The translations under genes and the position numbers were made by a program. Source: Humulus lupulus (taxonomy: Eukaryota; Streptophyta; Magnoliopsida; Rosales; Cannabaceae). Taken from it: a stretch of 64,000 bases of DNA. Positions 12,301 through 24,636 of the stretch are shown piece after piece. The DNA lies in contig NC_084794.1 in the NCBI RefSeq assembly GCF_963169125.1, positions 227,661,409 to 227,725,408 of the forward strand. Direction: 5' to 3'. Position 1 is the stretch's first letter. The number at the start of each line of letters is the position of its first letter. The notes below the pieces were generated by a model. It was given only the letters and a program-made list of their open reading frames with translations, was not told where the DNA came from and did not search any database.

Positions 12301-13640
12301 CTTTCTTCTTCTTCTTTCTTTATGCACTATATTTTTTTTAGTTGAATAGAAGTTTTAGTTATGATGATGACCTAAACATCTAATCTAGGGTTATTATGTA
12401 GTCACTTTAAATCTTTATTATGTTTATGATGATTTTGTAATTTCTTCTTCATATTTTATAATGAGTTCTTTAATTTATGTTTATAATTCAAGATCTGAGA
12501 AGCGAATGTTTTTTATGATAAAATTAAAAAGTCATAAATACATATTGGATGAGAATACCTATACGATTTGAGAAGCCTTTGAGGTTTCATTTTTAATGGT
12601 TTTTACATGTTAGAATGATCACAAAGATGTAGAAAAATCACATGTCAATTGAGTTCTTATATCATGAGAAAGAATAGGATTCACTTCGGTAAACTAATTC
12701 GCATTATAGGAAGAAGAGTCATGAAATCTAAATAGTAATAATAGCGTGGATTAGTTGATGAAATCAGAAACCCTAGAGCTTTAATCTATTGAATTTACAT
12801 ATTTGCTTATTTATTTACAATTTTTTGGGGTTTTTTTTTCTTCTTCATTAGTTTCAACAATCTTGATAATCGATTTCCGAATAGAATTAAAATTGAGAAA
12901 GTTGGTAACTAATAATTAGTCAACGTGGGAACAATCTTTACTTCCATTATTATTACTTGTTACAATTATGTATACATGTGTATTGTAATTCCACAACAAA
13001 TAATGAGACTCAGTTTGATAGCAGACTCTTAACAAGATTTGGCAAAAAGAATGGAAAATGAAAAAAAAATTATTTAGTGGCCTATGCCCAAGCTAACAGA
13101 CAGGTTAAAGCAATAAATAATATTTTAAAGAAATGACTAAAAGAAGAAAATGGAGATGGCCAGATGAGTTGCCTCAAGTCTTATGGGCCTATCGAACAAC
13201 AGCTCGAGCGTCTATGGGACAAACACCATTCCCCCTAGCCTATGGAAGTGAAGGAATGTTGCTAATAGAGTTAGATGCACCATCACATAGAAAATAATAC
13301 TAATCAAGAAAGGAACCACGAATTGCTCGAGGAATCTCTTGATCTAGTTTGATAAAATCGAGAAATCTATTAGGTTCGAATTTGTTCCTACCAACAACGA
13401 GTTTCGAGGTATTTTAACTTGAAGGTGTGGAATGGACAATTTTCAGTAGGCGATCTAGTATTACAACATGTATTCTTGGCAACAAAAGATCCGCCAACTA
13501 GAGTGCTCAACCCAAATTGGGAAGGCCTATACTAGATGAGGGAGATCATTTAACTTGGAGTTTATAAGTATGGGAGATTAAATGGTGAACTAGTGCCTCA
13601 AGCTTGAAACGTTGAGCACCTTACCATTTATTATCAATAA
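9400..13640 (+). pseudogene. Tat-lineage Ty3/gypsy pol pseudogene (RT, RNase H, archaeal-type RNase H, integrase)
   Basis: Order on +: RT from about 9490 (KWRTCANLIDLNKAFPK) with its palm at 9785-9810, where the usual YVDD reads YVDN (9793-9804). The RT connection with SRFVPKATNKCLP is at about 10050. RNase H runs to about 10560. A second, archaeal-type RNase H has the hallmark NNEAEYE (10720-10740). The integrase has its HHCC zone near 11220, a core at 11440-11650, and after the inserted LTR a continuation with TQFDSRL, AYAQANRQVKAINNILKK and a C-terminal DLVLQHV...LNPNWEG block ending about 13636. The extra RNase H places it in the Tat clade by established family knowledge. Many stops, frameshifts and the D-to-N change make it inactive. 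Gag and the 5' LTR are absent. The antisense ORF and the LTR at 37250-38828 probably belong to it. Confidence 0.85.
11659..12998 (+). mobile_element. Solo LTR, 1340 bp, inside the Tat integrase
   Basis: It runs TGATGAGTGTG to CCACAACA, flanked by gataa (11654-11658) and aataa (12999-13003), a 5-bp TSD with one mismatch. Removing it rejoins the integrase reading frame. A TATA box TATAAATAG lies at 12206-12214. At 12000-12110 there are four near-palindromic words of the type tgtgacatgtcacc. The 3' end carries gtgggaacaatc and attacttgtt, a signature shared with the LTR at 14406-15798. No internal coding region is present. The superfamily is not decided. Confidence 0.85.
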
Positions 13641-14405
13641 AATTTATTTTTTCTACAGGTTAATGTTTAAAGCCTTTGTTCCATTTTGAACAATTTAAGA
13701 TTGTAATTACAAAAAATTACCATGTCATTTAAACATGGTATTTTTTTTCCAATTATTTTATTATATTTCTTTATTTAACTTTGCTCGAACCCAATAACAA
13801 GTATTCTAGGATTAAACCTAGGTTACTTTGGGTCATGTAGGTATAGGATAACTATACCACACCCAAATAGTATTTATCGTAATGCGAGATGTCTTAACAG
13901 GTGAAAGGATACATAACATTAAAATCAAAATGTATGATAAGTTTGATTTATTTTAGCTTAAAGTTGTAAGTATTCAAAATAAAGAGTAACTACAACTAAA
14001 TAAGCAACTTATGACATCTTAACAACTTGTTCAACAGGTTAGCCCTACTTAAAGAATGTCTAAAAGATTATTTCTCAAGAACTATAAACTAGTACTTAAA
14101 AGTACTGGATAATATAAGAGAAATTAAAATCTTATAACACTTTAAAAAATTGAAAGCTTTCTAATTTAACTAAGTATCTAGGTATAGATGAAAACCATAC
14201 CTTATCGAAATGTTTCGACCTACTAAATAGGTCAAATAAGCAATCTTTTTACATGAAAGATGTATAGATAGTATCGTTTAAATCAACTTGATGAATCGTA
14301 GTAGTATTTTTTAATATTGTTATAACAATGAGTTTTACCAACTTGTTAAAGAGGTCAAACCAAAGAGAATGCCCTAAGATGAATTCTCATACAGAACTTG
14401 TTCAC
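13641..14405 (+). other. Tat 3' non-coding region, left part
   Basis: AT-rich sequence directly after the integrase stop region. It contains diverged repeats of taggattaaacctaggtt and ctaggtatagatgaa type. No gene is seen. Non-coding DNA between pol and the antisense ORF is expected for Tat elements. It continues at 15799 after the inserted LTR. Confidence 0.6.
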
Positions 14406-15798
14406 TGATCGTGAAAATATGATACGCAAGTGCACACAATCGATTCAAGTAATATAGATGATAAATAGAGTATCGTTCCCACGAAGACTATCTTCCAAGT
14501 ACCACTAATTGTTCTTTAAATTTCTATTTGGAAACTAAGAATTTGACTTTTAAATTTAATTTTAAAGTGAAAATACTTTAAATAAGAAAACAACTAAATA
14601 AAAGATTTAAATCACTATGAAAAAGACCTAGGGTGTTAATTTCATCAACTTTTCATTCTACTAATTGTATTAATCAATTCTAGATTTCTTTCTTTCTATT
14701 CTAATTGCAGGTTAACATAAATCGATTCCTATTCTTTTTCAAGAGATAAGATCTCAGCCTATATGCAGGTTTTCTACATCTCTGTGATAAAATTAAACAT
14801 ATAGAGGCATTAAGCATGAAAACCTAATTACTACACAAGTCATACAGGTACTTTTGTCCAATATTCAACCTGTGTCTATATAATGATAGCATATTCAATT
14901 CTCATCTTTCGAATTTTGAATCAAAATCATTAAATCAAGCAAATAGTGATCAAATATTTACTAGCATTAAACACACATTATATAGATTAGAATAGAGAAG
15001 AAAAATCAAAAGAATATCATAATTCAATTAGATAGAAATCCAAGTGACTACATTAAACCTTAGATAAAAAAAATTTAGTTCATATCAGACATGACTAAGT
15101 CAACAAAATAATTCATAAACTTGAAGAAGAAATAAAAATATGAAACTGTAGAATATTTAACCTAAGAACTACAATTAGTCTCTAAAAAATGTAATTAAAA
15201 GCTCACCTAATGACCTAATTAAACCTTAAACAAGAATTTATTGTAAAAAATATATAAAATCTTGAGTTTTTCCTTGTGCAGGCTGGGACTTGGCATTGTC
15301 TGGGTCGCAGACCGTATCTATTTCTGGCCTTTTTCTTCTCATATAAAGGCTTCAGGCACCGCGACTCAGCTTAAGCAAGTCGCGGCATGTGTCTCATCTT
15401 CTCCTCAGCTTAGCCTCTGTTTCCTCTTGAGTCGCGACTTGTAAGCCCAAGTCGCGACACTACTTCTTTCCAGCAACATATACGTCTCTGATTTCCCCTC
15501 AAGTCGCGACCCTAATGTCCAAGTCGTGACTTTAATTGAATTTTTCTCAGATTTGATCCTTCAGCTTCATCTCTTCATCAAAACCCATCCTTGAAGCATC
15601 CTTGATATCATTTTTAATCCAATAACCGCCAAAAGCCTTGTTTTTCCACCATTTAGTTTATTTTTGCATTTTTCTCGTGATTCTTCACACCAACCTACAA
15701 CAAAGACAAACAAACGCGTCATCTTGCACAAAACACACAAAAACACTCAAGATTACCACAAAAACACTTTCTAAAATGACCCTAAAATGAAGTTATCA
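14406..15798 (-). mobile_element. Solo LTR, 1393 bp, minus strand
   Basis: On + it runs TGATCGTGAAAATATG to GAAGTTATCA, with flanks ttcac (14401-14405) and ttaac (15799-15803), a 5-bp TSD with one mismatch. On the minus strand it starts TGATAACTTC and has a TATA-like TTTATATG (about 15339-15347). It ends with gtgggaacgatactc and attacttgaatcgattg, close to the ending of the 11659-12998 LTR. Three pairs of the palindromic word AGTCGCGACT fill 15350-15535. No internal region remains. Confidence 0.85.
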
Positions 15799-16227
15799 TT
15801 AACTGAGTATCAAATAACTTGGAAATTACAATGGCAAGAGGCGTAATTGTAGCATCAATGTTTTTGATGCAAGGCTTGAATACTCACAAGTTATTTAAAA
15901 TTAAAAAGCTATATAAAAATAGCTTATAAGTCTAGAAGTTGTATCAAAAGGACCTGGGCATAACTTCGAGCTAAAAGAAAATATTGTCTTGCCTCAGAGA
16001 GCAGTGTTGTAGGTCACAAAATATGAAAAGTGGAATAAAATTAAATCAAGATGGTCTCGACCTAAGCATTCTCAGAAGCCCCTTTCTAAGTGGTGTCACC
16101 TTTGAGCTGGTTAGCTGCAAGTGCGACCTGTTTAGCAGCAATAATAACAACTTTGTCATCTTTTATCTGTTGCTTAAACAAGTCCATATAGGTGCATAGT
16201 CTTCTCCAAGGAAGCTATAATTGCCTT
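15799..16227 (+). other. Tat 3' non-coding region, right part
   Basis: Continuation of the Tat non-coding 3' region after the solo LTR. It leads on the opposite strand into the end of the antisense ORF. No gene on + is supported; a 71-codon open frame at 15984-16199 has no recognisable feature. Confidence 0.5.
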
Positions 16228-16925
16228 CTAGATTAAACTTCTCAATACTATAGAAAGCACCCTTTGTTCTTTTTCCAGCTCATCTTTATGCCCCATCTTA
16301 GCCTTAGCCACCTTGGTCTTAATAGTCTTTAGCTCTTTCTCAACGATACCCAGCTTGGCTTTAGCTACATGTCTTGCCACAATCTCGAGGTGAAGGGCAT
16401 CATTGGCTGATTTTGTTGTTGTGTTCCAATTGTCAATATGAACTTTAACATAATCAACCTGAGTCTTCAACTTTTCCACCTCCCCTTAAGCAGTTATGAC
16501 CTGCAATTTCCAGAGAAGACTCAACTACTTTGTGGGTCGCTTAGGTTTTAGCTAATGCAGAGCGCATCTCCTTGAATTTCATTTGAGTTGTAGATTATGC
16601 TTGAATACTCAGTAAAGAGCCCTAAAAAAACATATAAGTTAGTACAATAAAGGAAACGAAATTCAAACATTCATACATCAAGTTAGGAACCTTACTATGA
16701 TGATCAGCTTGACCTCCTTACAAAGAAGAGTGTCACAGGTCTTTCCATGAAGTAGTTCTAGAGTACTGTCATCTTACTTTTTAATAAGGTTGAGCTCTTG
16801 GATCAAGATTGGATCCTTGAGCTAATGAGAAGACCTAGCTTCTTGAGTTTTTGGAGGTGGCTGGCTGGGTGCGACTTTTTTTTTCCTTACCTCCTAAGAT
16901 GTTTGAAGTGACATGGTTAGAGCAA
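16228..16925 (-). pseudogene. Tat antisense ORF, C-terminal coiled-coil part with a probable intron
   Basis: On the minus strand, opposite to pol and downstream of it, 16479-16228 encodes a charged, helical, coiled-coil-like stretch rich in K, E, A and L (KTQVDYVKVHIDNWN, VEKELKTIKTKVAKAKMGH). Upstream exonic code at 16920-16696 includes SQPPPKTQEARSS and LLHGKTCDTLLCKEVKLII. Between them a 74-bp segment (16695-16622) begins GTAAGG and ends TTTTTTTAG, which fits a plant intron. Some Tat/Retand elements are known to carry an antisense ORF between pol and the 3' LTR. Several in-frame stops show decay. The gene seems to continue at 33775-34430, beyond the nested insertions. Confidence 0.6.
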
Positions 16926-16931
16926 CTTATG

Positions 16932-18592
16932 TGTAATTCCCTACTATCTTAGAGTCATTACCATGTGATTTTAAAAAGTGCCATTAGCTCGCTAATCGAG
17001 GTATTAGACTGAAAAGTGTGATTAAATCGGAATAAAAACTCACTTAATGAAAATTAAGTATAAAAGGTTTGGACTTCCATTAAAGTTATAAAAGTGATAC
17101 ATTGGGATCCCAAAATACTGTTTCAAAATGTATTTACAACTTAAAAGTTAGAGTACAGTTGACCTAAGCGACAAAATCAAACGTTCACAACATGTCCCTA
17201 AAAACAACCCCAGACGCGGCGACCAGGTAGGCCAAACATGTACACATCGCTCCATGCCCTCCAACTCATGCTTGGTCAGCCTTTCCTTTTCCCTTACCTG
17301 CACCATAGAGAACCCGTGAGCCAAGACCCAGATAGAAAACTCCACATATATAGCATACATCAATTCATTCCAGCAAATACATAACTTTAACAGATAACAA
17401 GTTGTTCACATAATGGCCTATGCCAACCCAGGTGCATTACCAGGAACCGGTTTCACGGTCTTCACCGAACGGGTGAATAAAACACCCTAGATGGCCATGC
17501 CATGGCAGCTAGCATTCAACATGCTTATTGCCATTTCCGGCCTTCAATGATCCCAACCTTCGCCGATCAGTCATAATAATACAAACATGGCATAACAATT
17601 ATGAACATTCACACATAGCATTGAACACAGATAATTGGGCCATGCCCTTCTCTACAGACGCAAACAGTTTTCTTACCTGTGTCCCGAGATGACTAACTAG
17701 TGCGATCTCGAGCACGGTCCCCTAAACCCGAGCCTTGGCGGTAAAACATAGTCACAGCGCAATAATAATAATAATTATCTATCAAGCCCTAAACCAATTA
17801 AAAACTTTGGAATAATATTCTAGCATCTAGGACCTCGAATCCAACTAAACCGGGTAGTAGGATCCTTCCCGAGCCCTTAAATTTGGGTTCTCAAGCTTAA
17901 AACCCTTTATTGGCCATTTCCCTTAATTTGAGCCGCTACACGCCCCCTAGGGCCTGTGCACCGCGACCCTTAAATTCTGTTGGTATCTAGAGCCTACCCC
18001 AAGTCTATCTCTAGCTTCCAAAATGACTAAACTACCCCTAAGTTAAACCTTAGCCATTTAATGCCTCCAAGGGAAATCTCGTCATTTTCCACATTCCCGC
18101 TAATTCCTCGAGTAGTCCTATAAATTTGCAATTAATCCTGACATACCCAAATAATCGCTAAATAGCTACCTGTTACCCGGTAACCGCGAACATGTACTAT
18201 ATTCCCAAAATACCCCTTGAGTCACCTCGAGCCGAGTATTCGACCTTATTATGACTATTCAATTATTCTACTCCCTAGAACCACCTTGGACCACACATCA
18301 TAGATATATCTCCACAATATTGTGGTCTTAAGCACAACTCTCACACATAATCATATTTATGCCCTCAACGGCCAAAATTACAAATATTCCCTTAACAACA
18401 CGAGCAGGTCCACATGCATATTTAATTCACCTAAACATGCATATCTAGTCATCTAATCATTTACTTCAAGTAATCACGTACTGGTACACATATATCACAA
18501 TTAATCATGTAGTAGTATAATTAAATCAATTATTGCCCTCCTGGCATGCTAATCAAGGCACCAAGCCTTATTAGCAAATCTGGGACGTTACA
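16932..18592 (-). mobile_element. 3' LTR of the Tekay-type element (minus strand)
   Basis: Read on the minus strand it starts TGTAACGTCCCAGATTTG at 18592, the start shared by all Tekay LTRs here, and ends GGGAATTACA at 16932. It aligns with 23458-24470, the 5' LTR. Relative to that copy the palindromic-word region near 17950 is largely lost. The conserved leader block (gggccttggctcacgggtgct type) is recognisable at about 17290-17330. The outer flank is ttatg (16927-16931). Confidence 0.9.
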
Positions 18593-18606
18593 ACTATCCC
18601 CTCCTT
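18593..18606 (-). other. Polypurine tract of the Tekay element
   Basis: Minus strand AAGGAGGGGATAGT lies directly before the 3' LTR start. It is preceded by the ggacgaaacttttg phrase usual at the end of these pol genes. It primes plus-strand DNA synthesis in the family. Confidence 0.8.
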
Positions 18607-21600
18607 ACAAAAGTTTCGTCCTTGAAATTTACCTCAATAGCCCGGGATATCGATCCCACATATCAGACTCAAGCTCCCAAGTTGCCTCTTCCACTGTGTT
18701 GTTTCTCCACAGGACTATCACCGCAGCAATGGTCTTGTTTAGCAAGACTTTATATTTCCGATCTAGGATCTGAACTGATTTCTCCTCATAAGGAAAATCC
18801 TAATCCTACTCTAGGTTTTCATAACTCAGCACATGTGTAGAATCTGATACGTACTTCCAGAGCATAGACACATGGAATACATTGTGAACCCCTGATAAAG
18901 CTGGAGGCATAGCCAATCTGTAAGCTACCTCTCCAACCCGTTCCAGAATCTCAAAAGGGCCAAAAAACCTAGGACTTAACTTGCCTTCACTCCTCTCAAA
19001 GGAGAAACTCTGAAAAACACATGATCATCAACTTGAAACTCTACATTTCTACGTTTCAAGTCTAAGTAACTCTTCTTTCGACTCTAGGAGGTGAGCATCT
19101 AAGCTTTAATCTTCTCAATTGCCTCGTTAGTCCTCTGAATGACCTCAAGACCTAAGTACTTCCTCTCACCCGTCTCATCCCAATGAATGAGCGATCTACA
19201 CTTCCTTCTATACAACATTTCATACGGAGCCACTCCGATAGTCGCCTGATAGTTGCTATTATATGAAAACTCGATCAAAGGGAGATACTTACTCCAAGAT
19301 CCCCCAAAATCTAGTACACAGGCCCGCAACATATCCTCTAGTATCTGAATCGTCCTCTCAGACTGAGGATGTTAAGTTGTACTGAATCTCAACTGCATGC
19401 CCATAGCCTTCTGCAGGCTCTCCCAAAACTTAGAGGTGAAGGTGGGGTCCCTGTCGGATACTATCGACCTCAGAGCCCCATGGAGTCACACGACTTCCTT
19501 TACATACAACTTAGCATACTGCTCCACTGTATAAGTCGTTCTAATAGGAAAAAAGTTGGCTGATTTGGTGTACCTATCGAAAACCACCCACAATGAATCA
19601 TGTTGCACCACTGTCTTCGGCAATCCAACCATGAAGCCCATGGTGATATCCTCCCACTTCCACTCTGGAATCCCTTAAGGCTACAGCAAACTTGCTGGCC
19701 TTTGATGTTTGCCCTTCATCTATTAACAAGTTAAACATTTGGCCACATAATCCACCACATCCTTCTTCATCCCTGACCACCAATACAGAGTCCTTGGATC
19801 TTGGTACATCTTCGTCGTACCCGGATGTAAGGAATATGGTGTGGTATGAGACTCATCCAGAATCTCTCGCCTAATACAGAATCAATCGAAACGCAAATTC
19901 GAGCTTTATATCTCAGCAGATCAATCTCAAAAATGAAAAAGTCTCTAGCCAATCCAGCTAAGACATCCACCCTGTGTTTCCTCAACTGTGGATCCTCCTT
20001 CTGCGCTTCTCTAATTCTCTCAAGGAGCGTGAACTAAAGAGTGATATTGGCTAGTTGACCGACTACCAATTCAATTCCTGCTCTTGTCATCTCTTCAGCT
20101 AACTTTTCTGATATTTGTCTTGAAATGAATATCTACCCTGGCCCTTTTCGACTCAATGCATCAACCACCACATTGGCCTTTCCTAGATGGTACAAAATAT
20201 CGCAATCGTAGTCCTTTAACAATTCCCACCAACGCCTTTGGCGCATATTAAAATCCTTCTGTGTAAAGAAATACTTTAAGCTTTTATGGTCGGTGTATAT
20301 CTCACACTTCTCCCCATACAGATAATGACTCCATACCTTCAGTGCGAATACCACCGCTGCCAGTTCTAGATCATGAGTGAGATACCTCTGCTCATACTCC
20401 TTCAGCTGTCTATACATGTAGGCTATCACATTCCCAGCTTGCATAATTACACACCCCAAACCCTGCCGCGAAGCATCACAGTAGACCACAAACTTTTCCT
20501 TGCCTGATGGAAGACTCAATACCAAAATGGTGATCAGTTGTTGTTTCAATTCCATGAAACTATTCTCACATCCATCTATCCAGACATACTTAGTCTTCTT
20601 ATGCGTCAGCTAAGTCAACAATGTGGCTATTATGGAGAATCCCTCAACGAACCACCGATAGTACCTTGCTAATCCCAAGAAGCTTCTAACCTCTGGTACA
20701 CTGCTCAGTCTCGACCAATCTCTCACTGCCTCAATCTTGGCTGGGTCTACTAGAATCCCTTCCTTACTCACAATGTGGCCCAGAAATGTTACTTGGGGTA
20801 ACTAGAACTCACATTTACTAAACTTAGCATATAGTCTATGCTCTATTTTCCCCTGTAGTACCAAACGAAGATGTTACTCGTGCTCTGTCTCTGATTGGGA
20901 GTACACCAGTATATCATTGATGAATATGATCACAAACTTATCCAAGTAATCCCTGAAGACCCCATACATCATGTCCATGAAGGCTGCTAGGGCATTAGTT
21001 AATCCAAAGGACATGACCAGGAATTCATAATGTCCATACCTCGTACGAAATGCAGTCTTTGGTATGTCCTCCTCCTTAATACTTAACTGATGGTAGCCTG
21101 ACTGAAGGTCAATCTTAGAAAACATTGTGTTCCCCTATAGCTGGCCAAACAAGTCGTCGATCCTGGGCAGTGGATACTTATTCTTCATAGTTAGCTTATT
21201 TGCCTCTCTGTGGTCGATGCACATTCTTAAGGACCCATCCTTCTTCTTGATGAACAACACTGGAGCACCCTATGGCAAAAAAATGGGTCTGATGAATCCT
21301 AAATCCAGTAACTCCTGCAACTAGATCTTCAGTACCTTCAACTCTGCTGGAGCCATTCTATAAGGTGTCCTTGATACTGGCTCCGCCCCTGTCGCCAACT
21401 CTATGACAAACTGAATTTCTCGGTGTGGTGGAAATCCTGGCAGATCTACTGGGAATACATCAGGAAACTCACACACTAGTCTAGTCTCATTTGGTCCAAC
21501 TGAAACGATCCTAGAGGTATCCACTATGTTTGCTAGGAATCCTATGCAACCTTCTTGCAACATGTCTCTAGCCTTCAATGTAGATAATATAGGTACACGT

Positions 21601-22060
21601 GGTCCATTCACTATCCCCACAAACACGAAGGGTTCCTCCTTTTTCATATTAAAAGTCACCATCCGGTGCTTGCAATCTATTGTCGCCCCATACTTTAACA
21701 ACCAATCGATTCTCAGAATCATATAAAAGTCATCCATCACTAGTTTGATCAGATCCACAGACGACTCCCAATTGTCTATCTCTACTGGTAATGCTCTAAC
21801 CCACCTCCTAGAGACTACCAGTTCCCCAGTTGGCAACAAAGTCCTAAATCCTTTAGCATACAAATCACAAGGTCTGCACAAATGGTCTATCACTTTAGCA
21901 GATTCAAACGAAGGAGTAGCTTTTAAATCAATCAATTTAGCAAATGAAGAACCGACACTAGAAATATAACCTATCACGACCGAGGGACTAGCCTCAGCCT
22001 CAGTCTAGGTCAAAGTGAGCACTCTGGCTGGAGTGAGACTGTCACTTCTCTTGGGTTTTT
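18607..22060 (-). pseudogene. Tekay-type chromovirus pol pseudogene (protease, RT, RNase H, integrase)
   Basis: Reading down the minus strand: protease at 21977-21640, where the catalytic D-S-G position reads D-L-K near 21925. RT spans about 21400-20600 with [13 protein letters not shown] and an active site reading FIND instead of FIDD (20913-20924). RNase H at 20555-20133 is the best preserved part ([30 protein letters not shown]). The integrase from about 19990 to 18900 has GGSWSKYLPLIEFSYNSNYQ and APYEMLYRRKCRS, with frameshifts and stops. A chromodomain end precedes the PPT. The Asp losses in protease and RT, plus about ten stops, make it dead. Order and sequence match Tekay/Del chromoviruses. 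It lies downstream of gag, as expected for one polyprotein. Confidence 0.88.
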
Positions 22061-22070
22061 TCTTTCTGGC

Positions 22071-23132
22071 TTATGGGAAGTCCTTCCTCAAGTGACTGAC
22101 GCTCCCACAGATGAAGCATGCTCTGACTTTGCACTCCCCTAGATGTCGTCGCTTGCACCGTGGACACATTGGGAAGCTTCTCCAATTCTCTCCCCTACCC
22201 TGACGACCACTAAAAGCACCCCATGCCCTCCTATCTGGACCAAGAGGGACAAAAGAATCTGGGGCTTTTCTCTTCTGCTCACTGTGACCACTACCTAGGC
22301 TAGAACCAGTGAAGGGAAGCATCATCCTTCGAGCATTGCGCCTTGCGGTGCCTTCTCTTCATATCTGATCTTTAGCCCCCTTGGCTATAAGGGCTTTCTC
22401 CAGTGCCCTAGCATAAGTGGTAGTCCTTGGTTCCAATGTTATCTTAACATCACGGGCTATCATTACATTCAGCCCCCATACAAAGCGATCCCTCTATGCC
22501 ATATCAGTAGGCACCAAATCTGGCGCGAACTTCTCCAACTGGTCAAACTGCAAAGCATATTCTATGACGGTCATTTTGTTCTGGGTCAGATTAGTAAACT
22601 CATCCACCTTTGCAGCTTGGACTACAACACTGTAATACTTCTCATTAAAGACTTCTCTGAATTCATCCTAGGTCATAACGGCCACATCCCTCCTCTAGGA
22701 CACAACTTCCCACCAGATGCAAGCGTCTTCCCTCAACATGTAACTGGCACAAGCTACCCTCTCATTTCATTCTACCCTCGTGAAATCCAAGATAGAAAAA
22801 GTCATGTTCATCCATTGCTCTGCCCGTAGTGGGTTTGGACCGCTCTCAAAGGTGGGAGGGTTTTGCTTTCTGAACCTTTCATACAAAGCCTCCCACCCAT
22901 TTTCTATCATAAGCTGGGCTGGCACTGGTGCCATAGCCTATGGAATCTGTAACCCAACATCCCGAGGAGGAGCCTGCTACCTCAGTTCTCAATGTCCATC
23001 TTCAGTTCGCTGATGTCTAGCTTGCATTTTGAAAAACATCTGTTGCCAGTTTTGTGGGGTAGATGGAGGGTCCTGACCGTGGTTATCATCTTTGGCCATA
23101 TTGTCCTGGAGTCTAGTTGATCGCCAAGGCAT
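22071..23132 (-). pseudogene. Tekay-type gag pseudogene
   Basis: The likely start is the Met at 23132-23130 (MPWRSTRLQDNMAKDD). The capsid-type region follows, with RFRKQNPPTFE, WMNMTFSILD, EFREVFNEKYY and VIEYALQFDQLEKFAPDL in shifting frames. The nucleocapsid part at 22240-22071 has the paired cysteine motif C-P-R-C...H-L-G-E-C and a zinc knuckle C-F-I-C-G-S-V-S-H-L-R-K-D. The knuckle's last Cys is replaced (DF instead of DC). Gag would form the virus-like particle in the cytoplasm. At least six stops and frameshifts interrupt it. It sits between the PBS and pol of the same element. Confidence 0.85.
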
Positions 23133-23440
23133 AAATTCACTATGCCTGCACTCAATCACACAACACATCAGGCACGATAATAACATCCAAAAATAACAAA
23201 TATCGAATCAACAAAATGCACACATTGCATAAACATATATCAATCAAAGGGGACATGCCCAGGCATCATACATACATATATATAGTCATCATGCTCTATC
23301 TATATTAAATAGGCAAACAGGGCAACCTAGACAAGCAGTTAAACATATAATTCACTTAATGTCGGCCAACCCTGAGTCGAGCTTGTCTTTGGCAGTGAGT
23401 GTACATGTTCCATCAATCTCCAGGAACCATAATTATTCGC
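23133..23440 (-). other. Tekay untranslated leader
   Basis: About 300 bp between the primer-binding site and the gag start. No open frame or conserved block is seen apart from short tata runs. It is probably the RNA leader that holds packaging signals, by position only. Confidence 0.5.
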
Positions 23441-23454
23441 ACGCTCTGATACCA
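23441..23454 (-). other. Primer-binding site complementary to initiator tRNA-Met
   Basis: Minus strand TTGGTATCAGAGC lies 3 bases inside the 5' LTR end. TGGTATCAGAGC is the standard complement of the 3' end of plant initiator tRNA-Met used by Ty3/gypsy chromoviruses. Confidence 0.9.
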
Positions 23455-23457
23455 AGT

Positions 23458-24598
23458 TGTAATGCCCTACTATCCTAGAGTTGTTACCATGTGATTTTAA
23501 AATGTGCCATTAGCTCGCTAATCAATGTTTTAGACTGAAAAGTGTGATTAAATCGCAATAAAGACTCATTTAATGAAAATTAAGTATAAAAGCTTTGGAC
23601 ATCCATTAAATTTATAAAATGATACATTGGGATGCCAAAATACTGTTTCAAAATGTATTTACAACTTAAAAGTTAGAGTACAATCGACCTAACCGACAAA
23701 ATCAAATGTTCACAATGTGTCCCTTAAAAAACCCAATCGTGGCGGCCAGGTAGGCCAACCATGTACGCGTCGCTCCATGCCCTCCAACTCATGCTTGGTC
23801 GACCTTTCCTTTGCCCTTACCTGCACCATAGAGCACCCATGAGCGAAGGCCCAGCAAGAAAACTCCACATGCATAGCAAATACATAACTTTAAAGATAAC
23901 AAGTTGTTCACATAACGACCTATGCTGATCCAAGTGCATTACCAGGCACCGGGTTCACTGTCTTCACTGAATAGATGAAAACAACACCCTAGATGGCCAT
24001 GCCATGGTGGCCAGCATTCAACATTCTTGTTGCTATTCGGCTTGCATTCAACATGTTTATCGTCGTATCCTGCCTTCGCCAATCAGTCATAATCATACAA
24101 ACATGGCATAACAATTATGAACATTCACATATAGCATTAAACACAGATAATTGGCCCATGCCCTGCTCTACAGACATAAACAATTTTCTTACCTGTGTTT
24201 CGAGCTAACTAACTAGTGCGATCCCGAGCACGATCTCCTAAACCCGAGTGTTAGCGGTAAAACCTAGTCACAACGCAATAATAATAATTATCCATCAAAC
24301 CCTAAACCAATTAAAAACTTTAGAATACTATTCTAGCCTCCAGGACCTCGAATCCTACTAAATCGAGTAGTAGGATCCTTCCCGAGCCCCTTAAATTTGG
24401 GTTCCCGAGCTCAAAACCCTACATTGGCCATTTCCCTTAATTTGAGCCGCAACCCGCCCTCTAAGGCTGCGGCGCGCTACAAGTCATAGAGCCTTGGGGC
24501 TCTCTTTTGGGAGACACAAGTCGCGACGCGCCCTACCTGCGCCTTAAGAACAGGGTCGCGGTTTGAGCCCAAAACCCATAAATCTTCCATGTTTTCAG
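23458..24598 (-). mobile_element. 5' LTR of the Tekay-type element, truncated
   Basis: Read on the minus strand, the LTR ends AGTAGGGCATTACA at 23458 next to the PBS. It aligns with the 3' LTR from 16932 on, then continues about 100 bp further through a CpG-rich part with palindromic words (24470-24560, aagtcgcgacgcgcc, cagggtcgcggttt). Its U3 start is missing: at about 24598 the sequence changes to unrelated DNA just before the copia LTR at 24637. Confidence 0.85.
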
Positions 24599-24636
24599 TA
24601 TGTTTTCCTCAGCCAAATTTACCAATTCACACCTAG

